Below are positions 52,709-61,081 of a stretch of 64,000 nt of DNA, one piece after another (the first letter of the stretch is position 1; the number at the start of each line of letters is the position of its first letter). The notes beneath the pieces were generated by a model. That model was not told where the DNA came from. It saw nothing but the letters and a program-made list of their open reading frames with translations, and did not search any database. The stretch is from assembly GCF_042662125.1 (NCBI RefSeq), contig NZ_JBHSXL010000009.1:496001-560000 (forward strand), read 5' to 3'. Source of the stretch: Halopenitus salinus (GTDB lineage: Archaea; Halobacteriota; Halobacteria; Halobacteriales; Haloferacaceae). A program made the translations under genes and the position numbers.

Positions 52709-53938
52709 ATGTCACAGCAAGGGTCACGAACTCGCGGGGCAGTCGACGCCGACGTCGCCTCCTCGTCGAAACCGGACGCCGGGTCGAGTTCGAACGCCGC
52801 ATCGAGTGCGACCTCGACCGCGGGATCGGAGCCGGCGGGAGCGGGCTCGGAGACCGCGTCCCGACCGATCGCCGCCGGCAGCGAGACGGTGTTGGCCCTC
52901 GATGGGGTCCACAAGCGGTTCGGGTCCGAATCCGCGGTTTCGGGCGTCGATCTGGCCGTCCGTGACGGCGAGCTGTTGACCCTACTCGGACCCTCCGGCT
53001 GTGGAAAGACCACGACGTTGCGGCTCATCGCCGGACTGGAGACGCCGAGCGAGGGGCGGATCACGATCGGCGGCTCCCGAGTGGCCGACCCCGACCGCTG
53101 CGTCGATCCGGAGGACCGCGACGTCGGGATCGTCTTTCAGGACTTCGCGCTGTTCCCGCACCTCTCCGTGCGCGAGAACGTCGCCTTCGGCCTCACGGAC
53201 GCCTCGAGCTCGGCGACCGAGAGGCGGGTGGACGACCTGTTGGATCTCGTGAACATGTCCGATCACGGCGAAAAGACCCCCGATCAGCTCTCGGGGGGCC
53301 AGAAACAGCGCGTCGCGCTCGCCCGATCGCTGGCTCCCGAGCCGGACGTCCTGCTCCTCGACGAGCCCTTCTCGAACCTCGACGTCCGGCTCCGCGTGGA
53401 GATGCGCGAGGAGGTCCGCCGCATCCTCAAGGAGGCCGGCGTCACCGCCGTCTCCGTCACCCACGACCAGGAGGAGGCGCTCTCCATCTCCGATCGGATC
53501 GCCGTGATGTCCGACGGGAAACTCGAGCAGATCGGCACCCCGGAGTCGGTGTTCGAACAGCCGGAATCGAAGTTCGTCGCCTCCTTTTTGGGCCGGGCGG
53601 CGTTCCTGAAGGGCCACCTCCGCGACGGCGCCGTCGAGACCGGCGTCGGCCGGTTCAACGCCGCCACCCTCGAGGGGTACGACACGGTCTACGACGGCGC
53701 GCCGGTCGACGTGCTCGTTCGACCCGACGACCTGCGAGCCTCGCCCACGAGCGAGGAGACGGCCGACGGGACGGTCGTCTCCAGGCAGTACGTCGGTCCC
53801 TCGTTCATCTATCGCGTCGAGTTGGACTCCGGCGAGTCCGTTCACTGTCTGCACAACCACTCCGAGGAGTTCGACCTCGACGAGTCCGTCACCGTCGATC
53901 TCGTGGCCGACCATCCGCTCGCGTGGTACCCGCGATAG
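52709..53938 (+). CDS. Fbp/Pot-type ABC transporter ATP-binding protein
   Basis: A 409-residue ATPase of the importer class (Fbp/Cys/Pot). The N-terminus has about 60 low-complexity Ser/Ala residues, then the nucleotide-binding domain: Walker A LGPSGCGKTTTLRLIAGLET, signature QLSGGQKQRVALARSLAP, Walker B DVLLLDEPFSNLD and H-loop VTHDQEEALSISDR. A C-terminal TOBE-like domain (residues about 315-405) is present. No permease or binding protein lies beside it. The palindrome upstream and the class suggest ferric iron uptake (inference). Confidence 0.88.
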   Translation: MSQQGSRTRGAVDADVASSSKPDAGSSSNAASSATSTAGSEPAGAGSETASRPIAAGSETVLALDGVHKRFGSESAVSGVDLAVRDGELLTLLGPSGCGKTTTLRLIAGLETPSEGRITIGGSRVADPDRCVDPEDRDVGIVFQDFALFPHLSVRENVAFGLTDASSSATERRVDDLLDLVNMSDHGEKTPDQLSGGQKQRVALARSLAPEPDVLLLDEPFSNLDVRLRVEMREEVRRILKEAGVTAVSVTHDQEEALSISDRIAVMSDGKLEQIGTPESVFEQPESKFVASFLGRAAFLKGHLRDGAVETGVGRFNAATLEGYDTVYDGAPVDVLVRPDDLRASPTSEETADGTVVSRQYVGPSFIYRVELDSGESVHCLHNHSEEFDLDESVTVDLVADHPLAWYPR

Positions 53939-54069
53939 TGGGGAAACGGCGTGGTTCGGATCGCGGTAGGGAGAGCCGTAGTCGTTCGGGTCTCGGTCCT
54001 CGGGAGACGCGTCGTTCTCGGGAACGTCGACTCAACGCGGGGGCGTCGGCGTCGCTCGGACGCCCGGGC

Positions 54070-54216
54070 TCACAACAGAAGCGCCGGAACGAGGTAGGCG
54101 ACTGTCAGTCCCACGAGCAACACCACGAGCCCGGTCGTGACCTCCGTGCGGCCGAACTCCTGCATCGGGGAGGTCACGCGCGCGTTCGGGTCGGGTTCGT
54201 CGGAGTGATCGGTCAT
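54070..54216 (-). CDS. Small single-helix membrane protein (DUF7550-like)
   Basis: A 48-residue protein with a soluble N-terminal half (TDHSDEPDPNARVTSPMQEF) and one C-terminal helix (VTTGLVVLLVGLTVAYLVPA). From memory it matches a haloarchaeal mini-family (DUF7550). The ATG at 54214-54216 is chosen over a longer arginine-rich extension upstream. It is convergent with the ABC ATPase gene. Confidence 0.72.
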   Translation of the reverse strand: MTDHSDEPDPNARVTSPMQEFGRTEVTTGLVVLLVGLTVAYLVPALLL

Positions 54217-54337
54217 GTCCCGAGGTTGCGAGCCGACACACAAAAGCGCTCCCGATCCGCCGCGATCGCTTCCGGCTCGCGATCGCGTCCAACCCGCGAT
54301 CGAACCGGTTTTGGCGTCCGGTCGCCTATTCGCCCGC

Positions 54338-55063
54338 GTGAAGAACGTCACCGACCGAACGCGAAACCCCTTCGGGATGACGCCCGACTGCCCGGCGTCC
54401 GTTCCGGGGTTCGGCGACGCCAACGCCGACTTTCACGTCGTCGGCGACCACCCGGGCGTCCACGGCGGAACCGCGACCGGCGTTCCGTTCACCGGGGAGC
54501 CCTGGTCGTCCGCGTTCCTCGAGGCCCTGGCGGAGGCGGGACTGATCCGGTCGATCGACGACGGGAAAGCGGCTCCCGCCGGAACAACGGTCGACGACCC
54601 GACTCCCGCCCAGACGACCGACGGCGGCGTGTCGACTCCCTCACACGACGGCGACGACCCGTTCGTCGTCGACCGGACGTTCCTGTCGTACCTCCACATG
54701 TGCGTGTCCGACGGGGAGCCGACCGAGGACGACTACGCCGGGATGGAGCCCTTCTTCGACGCGGAGCTTCGGGCGATCGCCGCCCACGTGCTCCTTCCGG
54801 TCGGCAGGCGGGCGACGGAACACGTCCTCGAAGAGTACACCGCGCGGGCGCGCTCGATCGACCTCGAGATGGACGCGCTCCACGGAACGGAGATCCGCGG
54901 CTCCGGCTGGCTCGTCGTGCCGGTCAAGGACCCTCGCGAGTGGACCGATTCGGACGCCGAGCGGCTGGTGGCCGGGCTTCGCGAACTCCGGCGCACCGAC
55001 TACCGCCGCGTGACGGATCTCGGACGGTTCATCGCCGGCGACGACCCCTATCTCGTTCGGTGA
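54338..55063 (+). CDS. Divergent uracil-DNA-glycosylase-like protein
   Basis: A 241-residue protein related to the UDG superfamily: ANADFHVVGDHPGVHGGTAT and GVPFTGEPWSSAFLEALAEA match the family-4 N-terminal glycine-rich loop. A long acidic insertion follows (residues about 85-115), then SYLHMCVSDGEPTEDDY and the motif region VLLPVGRRATEHVLEEY. The canonical C-terminal HPSP motif and the four cysteines of family-4 iron-sulphur UDGs are not present (only two Cys are seen). The GTG at 54338-54340 is the start that keeps KNVTDRTRNPFG, the typical haloarchaeal beginning. It may still bind uracil, or have another substrate. Confidence 0.8.
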   Translation: MKNVTDRTRNPFGMTPDCPASVPGFGDANADFHVVGDHPGVHGGTATGVPFTGEPWSSAFLEALAEAGLIRSIDDGKAAPAGTTVDDPTPAQTTDGGVSTPSHDGDDPFVVDRTFLSYLHMCVSDGEPTEDDYAGMEPFFDAELRAIAAHVLLPVGRRATEHVLEEYTARARSIDLEMDALHGTEIRGSGWLVVPVKDPREWTDSDAERLVAGLRELRRTDYRRVTDLGRFIAGDDPYLVR

Positions 55064-55094
55064 ACACGGACGGGACGCTCGCCGTTTCGACGAA

Positions 55095-55694
55095 CTACTC
55101 CCCCTCCTCGGTGTTCCTCGAGGCGAGCAACAGGCCGAGGTAGGACGTCCGGATCTGCTCCTCCGGGTCGAGTTCGAGCGTCTCGAGGATCGCCTCGGCA
55201 CTCTCGCGGGCCGGTCCGACGTCGGATTCCGCGGCGACCTCGCGTTCGATCTCGATGAACTCGCCGACGTCGCGAACCCGGTCCAGCGTGAGCGTGTACC
55301 CCTCGAGCGCGTATCGTTCCCGGCGCTTTTCGACCGTCGCCGCGGACGTGTATCCGAGCCCCTCGAGAATGGCCGCCGCCTCCGTCCCGTCGTCGACGCC
55401 CGTCTCGTGTTCCTCGCGGCTCTTCGAGCCCGCGTCGATCAGCGGACCCTTGTAGGTCATCCGGACGGACTCCTCGGCGTCGGATCGATGGTCATCTTCG
55501 GAGGAATCGGGGTCCTCGAGGGGACGTTCCACGCGGATCCGAAGGGCCTCGTCCGTCTCCGCGAAGTCCCTGTCGGGTGCGTCGTAGTAGGTGTCGACCT
55601 GTCGGACCGTCTCGAGCCGTTCGGCCCCCCGTTCGCGAAGCCGCGAGCGCGTCCTCGCGGCGTCGACCGCGACCTTCAACTCGACCTCGTACAT
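55095..55694 (-). CDS. CYTH-domain protein (class IV adenylate cyclase-like)
   Basis: A 199-residue CYTH triphosphate-tunnel protein. The N-terminal ExExK signature is intact (MYEVELKVAVD, Glu3, Glu5, Lys7). Later signatures include VDTYYDAPDRDFAETDEALR, then RMTYKGPLIDAGSKSREEHE and TLDRVRDVGEFIEIEREVAA. The family includes class IV adenylate cyclases and thiamine triphosphatases; archaeal members often hydrolyse or bind inorganic triphosphate, so the class IV label is by similarity. The ATG at 55692-55694 gives the motif its proper place. It is convergent with the UDG-like gene. Confidence 0.88.
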   Translation of the reverse strand: MYEVELKVAVDAARTRSRLRERGAERLETVRQVDTYYDAPDRDFAETDEALRIRVERPLEDPDSSEDDHRSDAEESVRMTYKGPLIDAGSKSREEHETGVDDGTEAAAILEGLGYTSAATVEKRRERYALEGYTLTLDRVRDVGEFIEIEREVAAESDVGPARESAEAILETLELDPEEQIRTSYLGLLLASRNTEEGE

Positions 55695-55877
55695 GTCCCA
55701 TCGAGCGCCTCGACGGCGTAAAAACGCGCCGCTCGTCGACGGGCACCCGCGAACTCGGCCTGCTCGGCGGCCGAACGTGACCGCGAGTCGAGACGGCGGA
55801 TCCTCGGACGTGAACGGCTCACACGCGAACGAGGTGGAACCGTGCGCCTTAAGGGTGCAACGGGAGATGATTCGGGC

Positions 55878-56849
55878 ATGAGCGATCACGAGCAGGCCGA
55901 CGAGACGGGAGCCGACACCGAGGCCGACGCGACCGACGCCGAGGCCGTCGAGGCCGACGAGCAGGACGGGGACGCGGCCGGCCTGCAGGACGCCGATTTC
56001 GTCCGCATTGCCTACACGATCCGGACGCTCGACGACGGACAGGTCATCGACACGACCGACGAGGAGACGGCCGAGGAGGCCGACATCGACACCGACGAGT
56101 ACGACTTCGAGCCGCGGATCATCGCCGTCGGCGCCGGCCACGTCTTCGCGACCGTCGAGGACGCGCTCATCGGCGCCGAGGTCGGCGACGAGGGGACGGT
56201 CGAGATCCCCGCCACGGAGGCCTTCGGCGAGTACGACCCCGACGAGGTCGAGACGGTGAAGGCCGACAAGATCGGCGAGGACGAGCGCTACCCCGGCGCC
56301 CAGATCCAGATCGACGGCCGCCAGGGTCGCCTCGAGACGATCATCGGCGGCCGCGCACGCGTCGACTTCAACCACCCGCTCGCGGGCGAGGACCTCGAGT
56401 ACGACTACGAGATCCTCGAGATCATCGAGGACCGCGGCCAGAAGGCCCAGGGACTCCTCGGGATGTACCTCCAGGAGGAGCCGGAGGTCCGGATCGAGAC
56501 GGTCGAGGAGGACGAGGAGGTTCCGGCCGACGACGAGGACGGAGAGCCCGAGACCGAGACGGTCGAAAAGGACGTCCTCTACATCGAGGCCTCCCCCGGC
56601 ATGCAGATGAACCAGCAGTGGATGTTCCAGAAACAGCAGGTCGCACAGGACCTCATGGACCGGCTCGACCTCGACCGCGTCGTCATCGAGGAGGTCATCG
56701 AGGGCGGCGGCATGGGCGGTCTCGGCGGCATGATGGGCGGCATGGGCGGCGCCGGTGCCGGCGACATCGAGGACGCCCTCGAGGACGTCGACGTCGACGC
56801 CGACGAGCTGGCCGAGGAGCTCGAGGACGTCGAGGCCGACGAGGCGTAG
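55878..56849 (+). CDS. FKBP-type peptidyl-prolyl isomerase (SlyD-like, long)
   Basis: A 323-residue archaeal FKBP. The acidic N-terminal extension of about 35 residues is followed by the FKBP core with inserted-in-flap domain: FVRIAYTIRTLDDGQVIDTT, then HVFATVEDALIGAEVGDEGT, FGEYDPDEVETVKADKIGED and VDFNHPLAGEDLEYDYEILE. A C-terminal domain of about 120 residues contains IEASPGMQMNQQWMFQKQQV and a Met/Gly-rich stretch (GMGGLGGMMGGMGG). It isomerises prolyl bonds and acts as a chaperone. The length beyond the usual short form is the common haloarchaeal long type. Confidence 0.93.
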   Translation: MSDHEQADETGADTEADATDAEAVEADEQDGDAAGLQDADFVRIAYTIRTLDDGQVIDTTDEETAEEADIDTDEYDFEPRIIAVGAGHVFATVEDALIGAEVGDEGTVEIPATEAFGEYDPDEVETVKADKIGEDERYPGAQIQIDGRQGRLETIIGGRARVDFNHPLAGEDLEYDYEILEIIEDRGQKAQGLLGMYLQEEPEVRIETVEEDEEVPADDEDGEPETETVEKDVLYIEASPGMQMNQQWMFQKQQVAQDLMDRLDLDRVVIEEVIEGGGMGGLGGMMGGMGGAGAGDIEDALEDVDVDADELAEELEDVEADEA

Positions 56850-56889
56850 ACGCCCGGACCGACCGAGCTTAGACGCAAAGAGATCCGGT

Positions 56890-56933
56890 TCGAACCCGGA
56901 TCGAATCCGACTCGAACTCGGTTCGAACCCGAA
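56890..56933. repeat. 11-bp tandem repeat, four copies
   Basis: Four consecutive 11-bp units of the form TCGAAYYCGRN at 56890-56900, 56901-56911, 56912-56922 and 56923-56933, between the FKBP stop and the next gene. The 11-bp period is close to one DNA helical turn. Confidence 0.82.
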
Positions 56934-56972
56934 ACCGGGATCTTTTGATTCCTCGCGCGCCCAGCACCGGGT

Positions 56973-57233
56973 ATGGACCTCGACGACGCTCGCGAGGACG
57001 TGACCGTGGCCGCGACCGTCGCGGTCGCGACCGTCGGCGTCACCCTCCTCGTTCGATTCACCGCGGTCCCCGACCCCGGAACGTTCCACCGGCTCTCGCC
57101 GATCGCCGTCTACCTCGCCTACCTGTTCACCCGGCGGGGCGGACCCTACGGCGAGCTGGACACGACGCGAAACTGGGCGATCCTCGCCGTCGTCGTCGCG
57201 GTCGCGACGATCGCATACGCGCTTTTGGGGTGA
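56973..57233 (+). CDS. Small membrane protein upstream of the exchanger
   Basis: An 86-residue protein with three hydrophobic segments (TVAATVAVATVGVTLLVRFT, LSPIAVYLAYLFT and WAILAVVVAVATIAYALLG). No family was recognised. Its stop lies two bases before the exchanger ATG (57236), so the two genes form an operon. A membrane partner or a small independent protein are both possible. Confidence 0.8.
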   Translation: MDLDDAREDVTVAATVAVATVGVTLLVRFTAVPDPGTFHRLSPIAVYLAYLFTRRGGPYGELDTTRNWAILAVVVAVATIAYALLG

Positions 57234-57235
57234 CC

Positions 57236-58279
57236 ATGGCGTCCGAGGGACTACTTTTGGGATCGACCGCGGGCGCGCTCGTTCTCATCGCGCTCGCGAC
57301 GGGTGCCATCTGGATCGCCAGCGGGTGGCTCGAGCGGTCCGCGGACGCGCTCGCCGGGTACTACGGCCTTCCGCCGGTGATCCAGGGATCGATCGTCGTC
57401 GCGGTCGGCTCAAGCTTCCCCGAGTTCTCGAGCGTGGTCTTCACCGCGCTCGCCGGCACCTTCGACATGGGCGTCGGCGCGATCGTCGGCTCCGCGATCT
57501 TCAACGTGCTCGTCATCCCCGCGCTGTCGGGACTCGCCGCCGACGGCGACCTCGAGGCGAACCGGGAGATCGTCTACAAGGAGGCCCAGTTCTACATGAT
57601 CGCGGTCTCGGCGCTCGTCGTGACCTTCGCGCTCGCGGTCATCTACGCGCCGGCCACCGGCGAGACGGGCACGACGCTGGTCGGAGAGATCACGCGCCCG
57701 CTCGCGGCCATCCCGTTGGCGCTGTACGGCCTGTACCTGTTCATCCAGTGGCAGGACGTCGAGGACCACGAGGTCGTCCCCGACCGGGAGGGGGTCTCGG
57801 TCCGTCGACAGTGGATGCTGCTTTTCGCCGGGCTGTTCGCGATCCTGGTCGCCGTCGAGCAACTGGTCGCGGGCGTCGAGTCGATGGCCGCGACCTTCTC
57901 CGTCTCGGAGTTCCTGGCCGGCGTGACGATCGTCGCGGCCGCGACCAGCCTCCCGGACGCGATCGTGAGCGTCCGGTCGGCGCGGGCCGAAAACGGCCTC
58001 ACCAGCCTCGGAAACGTCTTCGGGTCGAACACGTTCGACCTCCTCGTTGCGATCCCCGCCGGCGTCCTGATCGTCGGGACCGTGACGGTGGATTTCGCCG
58101 TCGCCGCGCCGATGATGGGGGTCCTCACGCTCGCGACGGTGTTCCTCTTCGCGCTCGTCAGGATGGATCTATCCGTGAACGATCCGGAGTCCTACGCGCT
58201 GTTGGCGGCCTACGGGCTCTTCGTCGCGTGGGTCATCGCGGAGACGGTCGGCGTGACCTCGCTGTTGCGGCCCGCGTGA
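57236..58279 (+). CDS. CaCA-family Na+/Ca2+ exchanger, second copy
   Basis: A 347-residue cation exchanger with two inverted repeats. Repeat 1 has VVAVGSSFPEFSSVVFTALA and VGSAIFNVLVIPALSG; repeat 2 has VAAATSLPDAIVSVRSARAE and FGSNTFDLLVAIPAGV. The second alpha motif keeps the acidic position as SLPD instead of STPE. It is probably a Na+/Ca2+ or related antiporter of the haloarchaeal sort. It is co-transcribed with the small membrane protein before it and is more diverged than the exchanger at 5558-6544. Confidence 0.9.
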   Translation: MASEGLLLGSTAGALVLIALATGAIWIASGWLERSADALAGYYGLPPVIQGSIVVAVGSSFPEFSSVVFTALAGTFDMGVGAIVGSAIFNVLVIPALSGLAADGDLEANREIVYKEAQFYMIAVSALVVTFALAVIYAPATGETGTTLVGEITRPLAAIPLALYGLYLFIQWQDVEDHEVVPDREGVSVRRQWMLLFAGLFAILVAVEQLVAGVESMAATFSVSEFLAGVTIVAAATSLPDAIVSVRSARAENGLTSLGNVFGSNTFDLLVAIPAGVLIVGTVTVDFAVAAPMMGVLTLATVFLFALVRMDLSVNDPESYALLAAYGLFVAWVIAETVGVTSLLRPA

Positions 58280-58323
58280 TGAGGCGGGTGATGAGGCGCC
58301 TTATCGGCCGTCGCCCCCGTGGT

Positions 58324-58953
58324 TCACGCGATGTCGCGGCTCGTGTCGATCGTGACCGATTCGGCGAGCTTCAGCTTCACCGGCTCCTCGAGTGCCGATC
58401 CGCCGCGGAACTTGGGTACCGCGAGCCGGTTTATCACCTCGTTCGACGTGACCTCCGTGTGGAGGTCGAAGACGACGTCGGCGACGTGTTCGGTCAGATC
58501 CCTGTTTTGGGGAACGTCCCGCCCCTTCATCGCGTGGAGGACGGCCACGCTTCCGGTGTTCATCATGTGGGTCTGCAGCGAGTTGAGGAACCGTCGGTAT
58601 CTCGAGGTCTCGTGGCGCTCGAGCGGGTCGACGGCGTCGACGACGAGGTTCGCCTCCTCGGGCAGCGTGCCGATGAGGTCGTTGGCGTGATCGAGATCGA
58701 GAGCCGTATCGCCGCCGATGTCGCGGATCGTCGGCGATCCGACCTGCGTCGTGGTTCGATCGAGTCCGTCCCTGACGGCCTCCTCCGAACGGATCGTCGT
58801 CAAGTACAGCGTCCCGCGGGCCGCCGTCAGCTCGTAGAGGAACAGCTCTGCCTGGCTGGCCGGCCGCGCGGTGAGCGCCACGATGCTTCCGCTCGGGATC
58901 CCGCCGCCGAGCTCGCGGTCGAGCACGGAGATTCCCGTCGGAAGCCTGGCCAT
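58324..58953 (-). CDS. RAD55/KaiC-like RecA-fold protein lacking Walker A
   Basis: A 209-residue RecA-superfamily protein. The start (ARLPTGISVLDRELGGGIPS) is the classic KaiC/RAD55 beginning, but where Walker A should read GxxGxGKT the sequence is GSIVALTARPASQAELFLYE with no lysine or P-loop. The Walker-B-like strand is LVVDAVDPLERHETSRYRRF. The rest (SVAVLHAMKGRDVPQNRDLT) is normal. It belongs to the haloarchaeal HTR-like/RAD55-like group. ATP binding is doubtful. The gene follows the ParA-like gene by 23 bp on the same strand, so they may function together. Confidence 0.85.
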   Translation of the reverse strand: MARLPTGISVLDRELGGGIPSGSIVALTARPASQAELFLYELTAARGTLYLTTIRSEEAVRDGLDRTTTQVGSPTIRDIGGDTALDLDHANDLIGTLPEEANLVVDAVDPLERHETSRYRRFLNSLQTHMMNTGSVAVLHAMKGRDVPQNRDLTEHVADVVFDLHTEVTSNEVINRLAVPKFRGGSALEEPVKLKLAESVTIDTSRDIA

Positions 58954-58976
58954 ACGTTCCACGAGGCGTCCCAGCG

Positions 58977-59735
58977 TTAATTGCTTATCGGCGAAGCGCG
59001 CCCCTTTCGGCCGGTACGTCCGTCGGACGTCGGCCGTGCGTCATGCGTCCGGGATCCGGTCGCTTCCGTGGTCTCGATGGCGTCGGGGGTTTCGATGACG
59101 TCGACGATCCGACTCGCGACGGATCGATACGCCTCACGGACGCGGGGATCGCTCACGACCGGCGGCGCCACGGCCGGAACCGTCCCGAGAACCGGCACGT
59201 CGAGGACCGCGGCCGTCCCCTCGGGTGCGTCGCTCGCGCGTGTGACGGCCACGCCGAGCGGGGGCGCCCCGAGGCGTCGCGCCATCGCCGCCGTCTTCAC
59301 CGTATCACACAGCGCCGGCGGCGAGAGCGTCGTCACCAGAAGCGTCCGGTCCGCGACCGCAAGCGGCGCGGCGGCGTCCGGGCTCGCGCCCGCGGGGGCA
59401 TCGATCAGCACCGTTTCTCGCGGTCGGTTCGCGAGACGGGCGAGGTGGCATCGGGGATCGGAGTCGAGCCGTTCGGTCCCGGAGGTCGTGGGAACGGAGG
59501 CGATCCGAACGTCCCACCGCGTCTCGATCGGGATCGTTCCGTCCCGGCTCTCCCCGGTGGGATCGCGTTCGCGTGAGACGCCCGCGAGCGCGTGGAGGTT
59601 CGGCAGGTCGCGATCCCCGTCGATCGCGAGGACTCGCCCGGGGAGCGCGCGTGCGAGCGCGAGCGTGGTCGTCGTCTTCCCACAGCCCCCCTTTCCGCCG
59701 GCGACGGCGATCGTGGGACGTCGAGGTCGGCTCAC
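58977..59735 (-). CDS. ParA/MinD-family ATPase
   Basis: A 252-residue deviant-Walker ATPase. The P-loop AVAGGKGGCGKTTTTLALAR carries the signature lysine of ParA/MinD proteins, and the A-prime motif is IDGDRDLPNLHALAG. The segment VLIDAPAGASPDAAAPLAVA contains the Walker-B-like aspartate. A C-terminal variable tail is arginine/acid rich with no amphipathic MinD helix obvious. It probably acts in partition, placement or regulation. Its partner may be the RecA-fold protein downstream. Confidence 0.9.
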   Translation of the reverse strand: MSRPRRPTIAVAGGKGGCGKTTTTLALARALPGRVLAIDGDRDLPNLHALAGVSRERDPTGESRDGTIPIETRWDVRIASVPTTSGTERLDSDPRCHLARLANRPRETVLIDAPAGASPDAAAPLAVADRTLLVTTLSPPALCDTVKTAAMARRLGAPPLGVAVTRASDAPEGTAAVLDVPVLGTVPAVAPPVVSDPRVREAYRSVASRIVDVIETPDAIETTEATGSRTHDARPTSDGRTGRKGRASPISN

Positions 59736-59809
59736 GGGTCAGCTGGGTCGGAATCGGATAAAAGGGTTCGCGACCCGTGGGGCGTGAGTACCCTGGTTCG
59801 GGTCCCGAC

Positions 59810-60580
59810 TTACACGTGGTCTCTCGGCAGCAGATCCTCGAAGTCCCGACCGGCGAGCCACTCCGCGAGTTGGACGAGCTGGTCCGTCGCCGCCTCGAAG
59901 AGCCGTTCTCCCTTCTCGGCGGTCGCGTCCGTCTGGTCGCCGAGGACGCCGTTTTCGGTGTTGTCGGCCGCATCGAAGAACGTCCGCGACCCGTGTTTGA
60001 CCGTCTCGGACGCCTCGACGCTCGCCACGCCGCCGTCGCGTGCGTCCTCCAACCGGTCCTCGTGGACCAACTGCGGGTCGAGATACTGGATCATCGACGT
60101 CTCCTTCGGCCCGCCGTGCGGGCCGTTCTGCTCGAAGAGATCGTCGACGAGGTCCGGAATGCTCTCGTCCCACATCCACTCGATCGCATACAGCACTTCG
60201 TCATCACGCAGTCGCCTCCCGACCTCACGGAGATGCTCGACGTTCCCCCCGTGGGCGTTGACGTAGATGACCCGGTCGATGCCGTGGTACGCCAGATTTC
60301 GCGTTATCGACTCGACGTAGTCCCGAAAGACGGGAGCGTCCGCCCACATCGTCCCGTGGAACTGCTTGTGGTGAGGACTCACGCCGACGTTGATCGTCGG
60401 TGTACAGAGGTAGCCGGTCCTGTCGGCGGCCTCCCGTGCGAAGGCCTCGGCGATGAGGTGATCCGTGGCTTCCGGGAGGTGCGGACCGTGCTGCTCGGTC
60501 GAGCCGAGCGGGACCAGGGCCAACGACTCCGTTTCGAAGTACTCCTCGAGGTCCGGCCAGGCGACGTCTCCGAGGTACAT
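59810..60580 (-). CDS. Creatininase-family amidohydrolase
   Basis: A 256-residue creatininase/MftE-fold protein. Metal ligands: Glu and His in GSTEQHGPHLPEATDHLIAE with the Asp of ATDH, and His in YVNAHGGNVEHLREVG. The family includes creatininase, 2-amino-5-formylamino-6-ribosylaminopyrimidinone-phosphate formamide hydrolase (ArfB; archaeal riboflavin/F420) and mycofactocin peptidase MftE. The archaeal context makes an ArfB-like role possible but not established. ATG at 60578-60580 (MYLGDVAWPDL) is preferred to one four codons upstream. Confidence 0.88.
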   Translation of the reverse strand: MYLGDVAWPDLEEYFETESLALVPLGSTEQHGPHLPEATDHLIAEAFAREAADRTGYLCTPTINVGVSPHHKQFHGTMWADAPVFRDYVESITRNLAYHGIDRVIYVNAHGGNVEHLREVGRRLRDDEVLYAIEWMWDESIPDLVDDLFEQNGPHGGPKETSMIQYLDPQLVHEDRLEDARDGGVASVEASETVKHGSRTFFDAADNTENGVLGDQTDATAEKGERLFEAATDQLVQLAEWLAGRDFEDLLPRDHV

Positions 60581-60627
60581 CGTACTACCCACTCACGCGG
60601 GAGGCCAAATACGTTATCCGGTGGTGA

Positions 60628-61002
60628 TCAATCGTGACAGCAGCCGCCGGCCTCGCCGCCGAAGTCGACCGCGAGGGGCTCGGAGATCGCCTCGTTGATG
60701 CGCTCGAGCCGGTCGGAAAGCGCCGACTGCGCCGCCAGGTACTCCGCCATCGCCGGCATCGAGTGGAGCTCCTGTTGGGCGCGTTGGACCTTCTGGAGCC
60801 CCGTCTTCGTCGCCTGGTCGGTCTGGCGTGCGGCCGTGAACTCCTGGCGGAGCCGCTCGAACTCGTCGATCTTCTCTTGGACCGCCTCGTCGTTCTCGAC
60901 GGCGGTGCGGGCCTCGTCGAACCGCTCGTACTCCGGAAGCTCCGCGATCCGCTCGCCCAGTTCGCGACCGAGATCCTCGATGGACGCCGATTCGACGCTC
61001 AT
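60628..61002 (-). CDS. YlbF/YmcA-family protein
   Basis: A 124-residue helical protein of the YlbF family: LGRELGERIAELPEYERFDE, then IDEFERLRQEFTAARQTDQA and QKVQRAQQELHSMPAMAEYL. In bacteria YlbF/YmcA are subunits of the Y-complex acting with RNase Y in mRNA maturation. Haloarchaeal proteins are of unknown role. The last residues GGEAGGCCHD form a C-terminal Cys-Cys-His cluster, possibly metal-binding. ATG at 61000-61002 is the one that begins the helix. Confidence 0.85.
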   Translation of the reverse strand: MSVESASIEDLGRELGERIAELPEYERFDEARTAVENDEAVQEKIDEFERLRQEFTAARQTDQATKTGLQKVQRAQQELHSMPAMAEYLAAQSALSDRLERINEAISEPLAVDFGGEAGGCCHD

Positions 61003-61081
61003 GGTTCTCCCTTCGGCGCGAGTCGGTTTCAACCTGCCGGACGCGGCGGCGGGAGGCGGCTTTTCGATCGCCTCGACCCCC

